From contig DIHI01000039.1 in NCBI GenBank assembly GCA_002420085.1, positions 26,092 through 37,806 on the forward strand: a stretch of 11,715 bases of DNA. Reading direction: 5' to 3'. Source of the DNA: Lysobacterales bacterium UBA5700. Its GTDB lineage: Bacteria; Pseudomonadota; Gammaproteobacteria; Xanthomonadales; Xanthomonadaceae. Shown here in pieces: positions 1-9,742 of this stretch (within the stretch, counting starts at the first letter, position 1; each line of letters starts with the position of its first letter). The position numbers were made by a program, and so were the translations under genes. Under the pieces are notes generated by a model. That model saw only the letters and a program-made list of their open reading frames with translations, searched no databases and was not told where the DNA came from.

Positions 1-24
1 CGAGGTTCGAGGTTCGAGGTTCGG
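1..24. repeat. 7-bp tandem repeat at the window edge
   Basis: Three perfect consecutive copies of the heptamer cgaggtt (1-21) are followed by the partial copy cgg. The array may continue to the left of the window. It lies about 25 bp beyond the stop codon of the small zinc-knuckle gene. The unit contains ggttcga, which resembles a tRNA T-loop, but there is no surrounding tRNA structure. Confidence 0.8.
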
Positions 25-49
25 AGCTTAACTGATCGCTGACGGGGTG

Positions 50-409
50 CTAGGTGTACCCCTTCGCCGCCTGATGGGCTACGTCGCAGGCGGCATGAAT
101 CAGACGGGTGTTTTCGGGCGTGTAGCCATCGACGGCCCGGGTACGATCCAACACCGCCCCTCGTTCGGGCAGCGGCTCGTTGCAGAGCGAGCAGAGTCCT
201 TCCTGCTCCTTCATCTTGAGCTGCTTCAAGCGGCGCCGGACCATCGGCTTACTGCGCTCGTCATACATCAGATCCTTGTAGACCTTGCGGCGGTAGGCAA
301 AGAGCAGTTCCTGGTCGCCGCCGCTCAAGTCCGCAAGCCTCGCCCGCACGTCATCGAGCAGGGCGCGGACGAGGTCGAGTTGGTCGGGCGTCAGTCGCGG
401 ATTGGCCAT
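50..409 (-). CDS. Small zinc-knuckle / HNH-like protein (119 aa)
   Basis: The reading frame runs from an ATG at 407-409 to a TAG at 50-52. The N-terminal half (residues 1-70) is basic and probably helical. The C-terminal half has a CxxC knuckle (Cys73, Cys76), a GYTPENTRLIH segment (95-105) and HxxC (His105, Cys108). This spacing is that of the zinc-binding frame of HNH / endonuclease VII-like domains, and the ENTRLIH segment matches the 'N..L.(C/H)..C' end of that fold. The place where an active HNH enzyme normally has its general-base histidine reads VLDR (86-89), so catalysis is doubtful and a nucleic-acid-binding role is possible. No good ribosome-binding site precedes the ATG. A terminator at 481-505 separates the gene from the tRNAs upstream, so it should have its own promoter, which I could not identify. 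The fold call is inferred from motif spacing; the function is unknown. Confidence 0.7.
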   Translation of the reverse strand: MANPRLTPDQLDLVRALLDDVRARLADLSGGDQELLFAYRRKVYKDLMYDERSKPMVRRRLKQLKMKEQEGLCSLCNEPLPERGAVLDRTRAVDGYTPENTRLIHAACDVAHQAAKGYT

Positions 410-480
410 GCGCGCAGGATGGCCGCTACGCTGATCAGCAGTTGCAGCGAGGCCGTATCTCGCTGACTGCGACGCATACG

Positions 481-505
481 AAAAAGCCGCCCAAGTGGGC
501 GGCTT
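481..505 (-). terminator. Intrinsic terminator of the tRNA-Ala/tRNA-Glu unit
   Basis: A perfect inverted repeat, aagccgccc (484-492) and gggcggctt (497-505), encloses a 4-base loop. Read on the minus strand, the stem is followed by a run of five T (plus-strand A at 481-485). It lies about 90 bp downstream of the tRNA-Glu 3' end, in the right orientation to end the minus-strand tRNA transcript. Confidence 0.85.
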
Positions 506-595
506 CGTCGTCTCATGCCATCCAACGCCCGTAGGTGAGTCGCTGGGTGGGCAGATCGGTCAACTCTGCGTAACCTGTTGATCCATGGTATCAGA

Positions 596-671
596 TGGCG
601 TCCCCACGGGGATTCGAACCCCGGTCGCCACCGTGAAAGGGTGATGTCCTAGGCCTCTAGACGATGGGGAC
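596..671 (-). tRNA. tRNA-Glu (anticodon UUC)
   Basis: The minus strand gives a full 76-nt cloverleaf. The 5' acceptor strand GTCCCC (plus 666-671) pairs with GGGGAC, followed by a G discriminator and an encoded CCA (596-598). The D-arm region reads GTCTAGAGGCC, the anticodon loop is CTTTCAC with anticodon TTC (635-637), and the T loop is GGTTCGAATCC. The sequence closely resembles known gammaproteobacterial tRNA-Glu. It lies 54 bp downstream of tRNA-Ala and is probably co-transcribed with it. Confidence 0.97.
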
Positions 672-725
672 GCACGAAAACGATGCCGAGTGTTGCGATG
701 ACGATTGCTGCGATGAACCGAGTCC

Positions 726-801
<76 letters not shown>

Positions 802-819
802 ACACGCTGGAAGCCGACA

Positions 820-848
820 ATGATAGGGCGCGATCGCCGGGGCGTCAA
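820..848 (-). promoter_or_regulatory. Sigma70-type promoter of the tRNA unit
   Basis: On the minus strand TTGACG (-35, plus 843-848) is separated by exactly 17 bp from TATCAT (-10, plus 820-825). The mature 5' end of tRNA-Ala begins 18 bp further on. Each box matches its consensus at five of six positions. The -35 box contains the TGA stop codon (845-847) of the upstream DUF1249 gene, so the promoter is embedded in the end of that gene. Confidence 0.78.
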
Positions 849-1399
849 GCGTTTTGCGTGTCGATCCGAACATCGCTGCCCTGCTCGCGCATCGGGTCGG
901 CTGGGCAGGTCCGCCGTTCGACCGAGGATTCGACCGGCACCGGGCCGACCGCTCGCAACGTGCCGATGTGATGGCCCTGCCCGTCCAGATAGTCGAGCCA
1001 CTTGCACAGGAAGGTGTTCATCCGCAGGCGATGGCGCATCACCTGATCGCCACTCGGACGCAAGCCGAGCACATCCTGCCAGTGGCGGCCGGCGTAGCAA
1101 TGGGTAGCCTCGGCCTGGCCGCTGTCGCGATACACGCGGACGTAGGCGGAGGGATCGGGCATGCCACTGACCGGATCGATCAGTTCATAGCTCAGGCGCA
1201 GTTCGAGTGTGTAGCGATGAACCGACAGCACATCGACGACCAGGTCGAGTCCATCGTCGATGCAGGACAGGTAGCGCCCCTCGGTCATGGTCTCATCCGG
1301 CAGCAACCGGGCGAGCAGGCGGCGGTTCTCGGCGTACAGCCCCATCAACGAGGTCAGCGGGCTCGGACACAGGCAGCGGTTGGCGGACATTGCGGACAT
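845..1399 (-). CDS. yqiB: YqiB family protein (DUF1249), 184 aa
   Basis: This belongs to the uncharacterised YqiB/DUF1249 family of gammaproteobacteria; no biochemical role is established. The conserved core starts at about residue 17 with MGLYAENRRLLARLLP, equivalent to the 'MCEMNFSQLRRLLP' region of E. coli YqiB. It continues through a strand-rich centre (YTLELRLSYEL, then AYVRVYRDSGQAEA) and ends with the LRMNTFLCKWLDYLDGQGH segment, matching E. coli 'INQFLADWLRYCLAHG'. About 40 residues after that are extra compared with the roughly 140-aa E. coli protein and look unstructured. The start is uncertain: ATGs at 1397-1399 and 1388-1390 lie in a 9-bp tandem duplication (MSA-MSA), and neither has a clear ribosome-binding site. 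In E. coli yqiB neighbours nudF and cpdA; here it lies between ppsR and the tRNA unit. Confidence 0.85.
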   Translation of the reverse strand: MSAMSANRCLCPSPLTSLMGLYAENRRLLARLLPDETMTEGRYLSCIDDGLDLVVDVLSVHRYTLELRLSYELIDPVSGMPDPSAYVRVYRDSGQAEATHCYAGRHWQDVLGLRPSGDQVMRHRLRMNTFLCKWLDYLDGQGHHIGTLRAVGPVPVESSVERRTCPADPMREQGSDVRIDTQNA

Positions 1400-1522
1400 G
1401 CCGCGATGCTAGCACGGCGATCGCGATGCTCCGTTGGCGCGGCCTCCCCGATCACCGCCCGCAGCCAAGCATCACCGGCCTGTGACAGGCGGTGGCTGCC
1501 TGCTGCACGTGCTTGGTCGCTG

Positions 1523-1565
1523 TCGATTCGCGACGGTCGAGCCACCGCAGGCTCGGTCGAATCGA
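1523..1565. other. Two-tier inverted repeat downstream of ppsR
   Basis: An outer 8-bp inverted repeat, tcgattcg (1523-1530) and cgaatcga (1558-1565), encloses an inner 6-bp hairpin, cgagcc (1538-1543) and ggctcg (1550-1555). It begins 22 bp beyond the ppsR stop codon, in the 188-bp gap before the DUF1249 gene. With no T-run it is not a standard intrinsic terminator. It could protect the ppsR mRNA 3' end or mark a factor-dependent stop. I see nothing else recognisable in this gap. Confidence 0.4.
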
Positions 1566-1587
1566 TCGGCCTCGGTCGTTTCGCCGA

Positions 1588-2409
1588 TCAGTACAGATGC
1601 CGCTCGATGCCCAAGGCACTGAGCATCTTGCTGGCGATTTCCTCGATCGAGGAATGGGTGATGTTGAGGACCGGAATGCCCTCGCTGCGAAACAAGGACT
1701 CGGCAACCGCGACCTCCTTGCGGCACTGTTCCGGCCGGGCATAGGACGAGCCTGGTCGGCGCACCTGGCGGATCTGGGCCAGTCGATCGGGATCGATGGT
1801 CAGGCCGTACAGCTTGCGTCGAAACGGTTTCAGTCGCTTCGGCAGTTCGCCGTAGTCGAGGTCGTCGGGTGTCAACGGATAGTTGGCGGCACGCACGCCA
1901 TAATGCAGGGCCATGTACAGGCAGGTCGGCGTCTTGCCGGATCGCGACACCCCGACCAGGATGACGTCGGCATCCTCGTAGCGGACATCGACGCCGTCGT
2001 CGTGGGTCAGGGCATAGTTGGTGGCATTGATTCGATTCTCATATGCCTGAAAGTCAACCAGGCCGTGAGCACGGCCGACCCGTCCGGTCCGGGCGATACC
2101 GAGTTCCCGTTCCATCGGGCCGATGAACGGGGCGAACACATCCATCATCAATGCCCCGCTCTCGGCCAGCAGGGCGCTCAGATGGCTGTCCACGATGGTA
2201 TTGATGACCAGCGGCCGGGCACCGGCCCGTTCGCCGGCCTGGCGGATGGTCTCGGCAGCACGGCGTGCCTTGTCGGCGTCATCGACGAAGGCCAGCCGAC
2301 GACTGTCGAAATCGACGCCGTCGAACTGGGTCAGCAGGCTGTGACCGATGGTTTCGGCCGTGATGCCGGTGCCATCGGAAACGTAGAATACCGGCCGGGC
2401 CAGACTCAC
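1588..2409 (-). CDS. ppsR: PEP synthase regulatory protein PpsR (kinase/pyrophosphorylase)
   Basis: PpsR is a cytoplasmic bifunctional enzyme of the DUF299 family. In characterised members it inactivates phosphoenolpyruvate synthase by ADP-dependent phosphorylation of a threonine beside the catalytic histidine, and reactivates it by phosphate-dependent removal of that phosphate. The protein begins with the family signature [14 protein letters not shown] (7-20), has RAHGL (113-117), a P-loop GVSRSGKT (153-160), then RAANYPL (173-179) and GLTIDPDRL (202-210). I chose the GTG at 2407-2409: it gives 273 aa, close to the 277 of E. coli, starts just before the conserved VFYVSDG, and follows the purine-rich GGAAGGGGAGGG. 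An in-frame ATG at 2460 would add 17 unconserved residues. The gene is divergent from ppsA, its expected substrate gene, which makes the assignment very secure. Confidence 0.95.
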   Translation of the reverse strand: MSLARPVFYVSDGTGITAETIGHSLLTQFDGVDFDSRRLAFVDDADKARRAAETIRQAGERAGARPLVINTIVDSHLSALLAESGALMMDVFAPFIGPMERELGIARTGRVGRAHGLVDFQAYENRINATNYALTHDDGVDVRYEDADVILVGVSRSGKTPTCLYMALHYGVRAANYPLTPDDLDYGELPKRLKPFRRKLYGLTIDPDRLAQIRQVRRPGSSYARPEQCRKEVAVAESLFRSEGIPVLNITHSSIEEIASKMLSALGIERHLY

Positions 2410-2570
2410 CGACGCCCTCCCCTTCCAGCGGCAGACCTGCGGCACGCCATTCTCGAACACAAAACCAGAACCATCGTGCGATCAATCTTGTCTGCCATGG
2501 ATCGAGCCCGCATCATACTGGCAGGGCGGCGCAGTCCGCCATAAATTCCCCCCTCCCCCGGAGATTCCCG
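2410..2570. promoter_or_regulatory. ppsR-ppsA divergent control region
   Basis: This 161-bp gap must hold the start signals of both genes. On the minus strand TATGAT (plus 2512-2517) is a good -10 for ppsR but lacks a convincing -35. On the plus strand TTGTCT (2488-2493), 17 bp, then CATCAT (2511-2516) is a weak candidate for ppsA. The two -10 elements would overlap, so the promoters could compete. The ppsA ribosome-binding site GGAG lies at 2560-2563. I saw no clear Cra/FruR palindrome. The promoter assignments are inference. Confidence 0.35.
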
Positions 2571-4943
<2,373 letters not shown>

Positions 4944-4954
4944 ACGCCGCACCC

Positions 4955-4977
4955 TCCGGGCCGGACTCCGGCCCGGA
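4955..4977 (+). other. Perfect 10-bp GC hairpin between ppsA and the MscS gene
   Basis: tccgggccgg (4955-4964) and ccggcccgga (4968-4977) pair perfectly around the 3-base loop act. It starts 11 bp after the ppsA stop codon and ends 48 bp before the channel ATG. No T-run follows, so it is probably not an efficient intrinsic terminator. It could stabilise the ppsA mRNA 3' end or partly uncouple the two genes. Confidence 0.6.
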
Positions 4978-5025
4978 CCCGGCCGGTGGCAGTGATCGAA
5001 ACCGCGACTGCACAGGAGCCGCACA

Positions 5026-5976
5026 ATGACCGAACTGTTCGAGCGCGCGCGTGGGATCGACGGGGTCTCCCTGCTGACCGCCTGGGGCGAGCGCATCCTG
5101 GGCGTGCTGGTGATTCTGGCGATCGGGCTCTGGCTGGCCCAACGCCTGCCACGCCTGGTCGATCGGGTATTCACACGCGCTCGACTCGATGCGATGTTCG
5201 CCCGCTTCCTGCACAACCTGCTGCGCGCGGCATTGACCGTGCTGGTCTGGGTGGCGGCCCTGGATTATCTGGGTGTGCCGAGCACATCACTGTTCGCGAT
5301 CATCGGTGCTGCCGGCATCGCCATCGGCCTGGCCCTGCGCGACTCCCTGGCCAATATCGCGGCCGGCGTCATGCTGATCACCCTCAGGCCGTTCCGCAAC
5401 GGTGACGCCGTCGAGATCGCCGGTCAGCAGGGTGAAGTCGAGCAGGTCGGCATTTTCCTGACCACCCTGCGGACGTTCTCGAACCATCAGGTGACCCTGC
5501 CGAACCGCCAGATCACCGACGCACCGATCATCAACTTCACGGCCCGGACCACCCGGCGCATCGAAATTCCGGTCGGGATCGGCTACGACTGCAACATCGC
5601 CGAGGCCCGTGCCGTACTGCTCGCGGTTGCCGGCAGCCATCCGAATGTGCTGAAGCAGCCAGCCAGCGATGTCGTGGTCAGCGCTCTCGGCGACAACAGC
5701 GTCGATCTGATTCTGCGCGCCTGGGTCGCGACCGCCGATTTCGCAAGCACGCGCAGCGACCTGGTCGAAGCCGTCCACCGCGAAACCGCCAAGGCCGGGA
5801 TCGGCATCCCCTTCCCGCAGCGCGACATCCACCTGAAATTGCCGGAAGGGCTGTCACTCAGCCTGACCGGGGCGCAACGTCCGACGTCCGGATCGACACC
5901 CCATCCAGCGATCGATGTGAGTCAGGCTGGCCGATCGGCTCAGAGCCCCGACAGCGGCCCCATGAAGCCCCGGTAG
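5026..5976 (+). CDS. MscS-family mechanosensitive ion channel (316 aa)
   Basis: This is an inner-membrane channel of the small-conductance MscS family, which opens under membrane tension to release solutes on hypo-osmotic shock. Three membrane segments lie at about residues 20-40, 60-84 and 88-120. The third is the pore helix, [21 protein letters not shown] (94-114), followed by the family RPFRNGD (121-127). The cytoplasmic beta domain contains VTLPNRQI (156-163), then an alpha-beta domain ends at [15 protein letters not shown] (261-275). At the positions of Gln112-Gly113 in E. coli MscS the pore helix has Arg105-Asp106. A tail of about 40 Ser/Pro-rich residues follows the usual end, and its last 12 codons overlap orn on the other strand. 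The start is supported by AGGAG (5014-5018) 7 bp before the ATG. It is likely co-transcribed with ppsA at least in part. Confidence 0.93.
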   Translation: MTELFERARGIDGVSLLTAWGERILGVLVILAIGLWLAQRLPRLVDRVFTRARLDAMFARFLHNLLRAALTVLVWVAALDYLGVPSTSLFAIIGAAGIAIGLALRDSLANIAAGVMLITLRPFRNGDAVEIAGQQGEVEQVGIFLTTLRTFSNHQVTLPNRQITDAPIINFTARTTRRIEIPVGIGYDCNIAEARAVLLAVAGSHPNVLKQPASDVVVSALGDNSVDLILRAWVATADFASTRSDLVEAVHRETAKAGIGIPFPQRDIHLKLPEGLSLSLTGAQRPTSGSTPHPAIDVSQAGRSAQSPDSGPMKPR

Positions 5977-6503
5977 TACCGCAACTCCTCGATCGAATCA
6001 CGAATGTCGCTCAACGCGGTGTGTGCCGAATTCTTGTTCAGGCCCTTGGCAATCCCAGGCGCCCAGCGACGCGCCAACTCCTTGACCGTGCTGACATCGA
6101 GATTGCGGTAGTGAAAGAATCGCTCCAGGCTCGGCATGCGCCGAGCCAGGAAGCGCCGATCCTGGCAGATCGAGTTGCCACAGATCGGCGACGCCCCGGC
6201 CGGCAGCCACGCAGCCAGAAAATCCAGGGTCAGCCGCTCGGCCTGGGCGGTATCGACCGGACTGTCCAGTACCCGCTGCCACAGCCCTGACTTGCGGTGC
6301 TGGTTGCGGTTCCAGTCGTCCATCGCCTCCAGTGTCGTGATCGGGTGAGCGATCGCCAATTCCGGGCCTTCCGCCATGACCTGCAACTGGTCATCGGTGA
6401 CGATCGTGGCGATCTCCAGAATCACATCGCGATCCGGATCGAGTCCGGTCATTTCGAGATCGATCCAGATCAGACGAGTGGCGCGTGGGTCGTTTTCGTT
6501 CAT
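5940..6503 (-). CDS. orn: Oligoribonuclease (Orn)
   Basis: Orn is a cytoplasmic 3'-to-5' exoribonuclease that degrades very short RNAs, especially dinucleotides including pGpG from cyclic-di-GMP turnover; it is essential in several gammaproteobacteria. The 187-aa protein shows all DEDDh catalytic residues: Asp15 and Glu17 in [12 protein letters not shown], Asp115 in [11 protein letters not shown], and His161 and Asp166 in [12 protein letters not shown]. The family segments EIATIVTD (30-37) and [15 protein letters not shown] (129-143) are also present, and the length matches the family norm of about 180. The ATG is at 6501-6503 with no strong ribosome-binding site. Its 3' end overlaps the convergent MscS gene by 37 bp. 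A candidate extended -10 promoter lies at 6551-6579. Confidence 0.97.
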   Translation of the reverse strand: MNENDPRATRLIWIDLEMTGLDPDRDVILEIATIVTDDQLQVMAEGPELAIAHPITTLEAMDDWNRNQHRKSGLWQRVLDSPVDTAQAERLTLDFLAAWLPAGASPICGNSICQDRRFLARRMPSLERFFHYRNLDVSTVKELARRWAPGIAKGLNKNSAHTALSDIRDSIEELRYYRGFMGPLSGL

Positions 6504-6550
6504 CGTGCTGACAACCGTCCGGACAGAACCGCAGGTGGCAAGGAGCGACG

Positions 6551-6579
6551 ATCATAGCAAGCACCCTGCGCGACGACAG
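6551..6579 (-). promoter_or_regulatory. Candidate extended -10 promoter of orn
   Basis: On the minus strand TGCTATGAT (plus 6551-6559) combines a good -10 hexamer (TATGAT) with the TGn extension. The -35 position 17 bp upstream is weak (CTGTCG, plus 6574-6579), as often seen with extended -10 promoters. It lies 48 bp before the orn ATG, in the gap after the tadA stop codon, and would let orn be expressed independently of tadA. Confidence 0.5.
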
Positions 6580-6614
6580 CGGAGCCCGAGCGTGCGGCCT
6601 TGCCCGGGCGGACC

Positions 6615-7538
<924 letters not shown>

Positions 7539-7565
7539 TCACATCCGCCGGTATAGGATAGGCGG

Positions 7566-8267
7566 ATGACCAAGGCATCGATCCGACTCTTCCAGACGGC
7601 CGTTCACACCTGCGGCTACTGGCCTGATCGCGAAGCGCGCGACCTGGTGCTCGATCCAGACAACGAGCGTCTCGGCGAAGCCTACGGCCGAGCACTGTTG
7701 CTGGGCTTCCGAAGGTCCGGCGGTCACATCTATCGGCCACACTGCCCATCCTGCCGCGACTGTGTCGCCATCCGGATACCAGCCGCCGAGTTCACCCTGG
7801 ACCGTAGCCAGCGTCGATGCCTGCGCCGCAATGCCGATCTCACCGTCACACAGGCACCGGCTGTCCGCCGCAGTGAGCACTTCGGGCTGTACCGCCGATA
7901 TCTCGACAGCCGACATCCCGGCGGGGGCATGGACAACCCCAGCCCCGAGGACTTCGACCTGTTCCTGAACTGCCGCTGGAGTCCGACCCGGTTTCTCGAA
8001 TTCCGCGCTGACTCCCGTCTGGTTGCAGTCGCCGTCACCGATCTGGTCCCCAATGGCCTGTCGGCGGTCTATACCTTCTACGACCCCGAATACTCCGATC
8101 GCGGTCTTGGTACGTTCGCGATACTCAGCCAGATCGAATGGGCACGCCGGGAGAATCTCGCCCATGTCTACCTCGGCTACCGCATCGCCGGGCACCCGAA
8201 GATGGACTACAAGACCCGGTTCCGCCCGCATGAGCTGCTGCGCAACGGGGCATGGGTCAGACCATGA
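7566..8267 (+). CDS. bpt: Aspartate/glutamate leucyltransferase (Bpt, Ate/Bpt family)
   Basis: Bpt transfers leucine from leucyl-tRNA to proteins with N-terminal Asp or Glu, creating a primary N-degron for ClpS/ClpAP. It is cytoplasmic. At 233 residues it matches bacterial members (about 235-250). The N-terminal domain has HTCGYWPDREARDLVLDP (14-31), equivalent to the usual C-(S/G)-Y-L-P-x-R-x-A-R motif, with Trp in place of the common Leu, and the cysteine cluster YRPHCPSCRDC (56-66: Cys60, Cys63, Cys66), which with Cys16 is the family's conserved cysteine set. The C-terminal GNAT-like domain contains SAVYTFYDPEYSDRGLGTFA and YLGYRIAGHPKMDYKTRFRP. AGGA 7 bp upstream supports the ATG at 7566. 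The stop codon overlaps the next gene's ATG (ATGA, 8264-8267). Leucyl specificity is inferred from the bacterial family; eukaryotic relatives use arginine. Confidence 0.95.
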   Translation: MTKASIRLFQTAVHTCGYWPDREARDLVLDPDNERLGEAYGRALLLGFRRSGGHIYRPHCPSCRDCVAIRIPAAEFTLDRSQRRCLRRNADLTVTQAPAVRRSEHFGLYRRYLDSRHPGGGMDNPSPEDFDLFLNCRWSPTRFLEFRADSRLVAVAVTDLVPNGLSAVYTFYDPEYSDRGLGTFAILSQIEWARRENLAHVYLGYRIAGHPKMDYKTRFRPHELLRNGAWVRP

Positions 8268-9592
8268 CGCCCACCCGCCCGGATGACCGGAGCCACTCCT
8301 GGAACCACCCGGCACAGCACCGTCACCGGTGGTTCGGCCCCCGCCGTGCTCTGACCTTGATCCTGACCATCGGCATCAACGCCTGCTCACCGGCGCCCGC
8401 CGTCGTCAGCCAGCCCCCCGACCATGCCGCCGTCCCGGCCACCGCTGCCAATACGAGCATCGAAATGACACCGCTTCGGGTCGCCACCTACAACGTCTCA
8501 CTGGCCGATTCCCGTCCCGGCGGTCTGATCGGCCGCCTGGAAGCGGGCGATGATGGCGCCCGTCGGATCGCGGCGGTCATCCAGCGGCTGCGCCCGGACC
8601 TGATCCTGCTCAACGAGTTCGACCATGACGACGCTGGTCGTGCTGCCGACCTGTTTCAGCAGCGCTACCTGGCCGTCGGCCAGTTCGGCGAAACCGCGAT
8701 CGACTACCCTCACCGCTATTTCGATGCGGTCAATACCGGCGTGGCCAGCGGCTTCGACCTCGATCGTGACGGTCGCAGCGACGGTCCCGGCGACGCCTGG
8801 GGTTTCGGCACCCATCCCGGCCAATACGGCATGCTGGTGCTGTCGCGCCATCCGATCGATCGCAGCGCAGTCCGAACCTTCAGGCAGTTTCGGTGGCATG
8901 ACCTCCCCGGCGCCCTTCAACCGATCGACCCCGACACCGGAACCCCCTGGTACTCGACTGAAGCCTGGCGCGATTTCCCGCTGTCCTCGAAATCGCACTG
9001 GGACGTGCCGGTGGACACCCCGATCGGCCGCATCCATTTCCTGGTCGCCCATCCCGTGCCACCGGTCTTCGACGGCCCCGAAGACCGCAACGGCCGCCGC
9101 AATCACGATGAAATCCGCTTGTGGGCCGAGTACATCGGCAGTCCTGACCGGCCTTGGCTGATCGACGATGCCGGACGACCTGGCGGCCTGGCCACGACCT
9201 CGGTCTTCGTGATCGCTGGCGATCTGAATGCCGACCCGAATGCCGGTGACAGCCATCCGGGGGCAATCGCCCGGCTGTTGAATCACCCGCGAATCGCGCA
9301 GCACGCCGCGCCGGAACGGAGCGGTCAGCCAAACCAGTCCAGCAACCCTGTGAACGGCATCCGCACCCACACAGCCGATTTCGGGCCGCGCACCGGCACC
9401 CTGCGGGTCGATTACGTCCTCCCCTCGCAGCAGTTCAAGGTGCTCGATGGCGGCGTGTTCTGGCCCACGTCCGGGCACACCGGTGCCGATTGGATCACCG
9501 CCAGCGACCACCGCCTGGTCTGGCTCGATCTGGTGCCCGCACCATCCCAACCGGAAGCCCCCCAACCGGGGAGCACTCCGAGGCAACCGTAA
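8264..9592 (+). CDS. Exported endonuclease/exonuclease/phosphatase-fold lipoprotein
   Basis: This is a member of the EEP (exonuclease III / DNase I / sphingomyelinase-like) superfamily; the substrate is unknown and could be nucleic acid, a phospholipid or another phosphoester. With the ATG at 8264 it has 442 residues. A basic stretch and the hydrophobic LTLILTIGINAC suggest a signal peptide with a lipobox-like end at Cys41, so it is probably a lipoprotein, although Asn in the box is unusual. The catalytic motifs are in order: RVATYNV (Asn77), LILLNEFD (Glu118), LVAHP (His263), VIAGDLNADP (Asp320, Asn322), RVDYVLPS (Asp383) and ASDHRLVWLDL (Asp414, His416). All key metal and catalytic positions look intact. 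The ATG overlaps the bpt stop as ATGA, implying translational coupling; an in-frame ATG at 8252 would add four residues. The C-terminal tail is Pro-rich. Confidence 0.85.
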   Translation: MTPTRPDDRSHSWNHPAQHRHRWFGPRRALTLILTIGINACSPAPAVVSQPPDHAAVPATAANTSIEMTPLRVATYNVSLADSRPGGLIGRLEAGDDGARRIAAVIQRLRPDLILLNEFDHDDAGRAADLFQQRYLAVGQFGETAIDYPHRYFDAVNTGVASGFDLDRDGRSDGPGDAWGFGTHPGQYGMLVLSRHPIDRSAVRTFRQFRWHDLPGALQPIDPDTGTPWYSTEAWRDFPLSSKSHWDVPVDTPIGRIHFLVAHPVPPVFDGPEDRNGRRNHDEIRLWAEYIGSPDRPWLIDDAGRPGGLATTSVFVIAGDLNADPNAGDSHPGAIARLLNHPRIAQHAAPERSGQPNQSSNPVNGIRTHTADFGPRTGTLRVDYVLPSQQFKVLDGGVFWPTSGHTGADWITASDHRLVWLDLVPAPSQPEAPQPGSTPRQP

Positions 9593-9603
9593 GGGCGACA
9601 GGC

Positions 9604-9627
9604 GGCACATCGGCACGTCGGCACATC
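9604..9627. repeat. 8-bp tandem repeat, three copies
   Basis: ggcacatc (9604-9611), ggcacgtc (9612-9619) and ggcacatc (9620-9627) are consecutive, with one mismatch in the middle copy. They lie 12 bp after the stop of the EEP gene, in the 150-bp gap before the next gene. I see no clear promoter or terminator in that gap. Confidence 0.7.
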
Positions 9628-9742
9628 GGAAAGACGGACACCGATGGCCGCAGGCCGGCTCAGGCGCCGCCGGCAACCCGGAGCAGCCGCGTGCAGCATG
9701 ACCCGGACGCAATCGGGACTTCCCACCGGCTAGGCGATCGAC

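Noticed and set aside
1..24. A possible attachment site or tRNA remnant, because of the ggttcga heptamers near tRNA genes
   Set aside because: The heptamers are a plain tandem repeat with no flanking cloverleaf, and no duplicate of a tRNA 3' end, integrase or other mobile gene is seen in the window.
47..466. A plus-strand open frame opposite the zinc-knuckle gene
   Set aside because: The minus-strand product has an ordered CxxC/HxxC arrangement. The plus-strand product has no motif and mirrors it codon for codon.
1492..2544. A 350-codon plus-strand open frame over ppsR
   Set aside because: PpsR on the minus strand is unmistakable (P-loop and family signatures). The plus frame is its shadow and has no domain features.
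2410..2570. A Cra/FruR operator controlling ppsA
   Set aside because: I looked for the palindromic operator expected from enterobacteria and found no convincing match.
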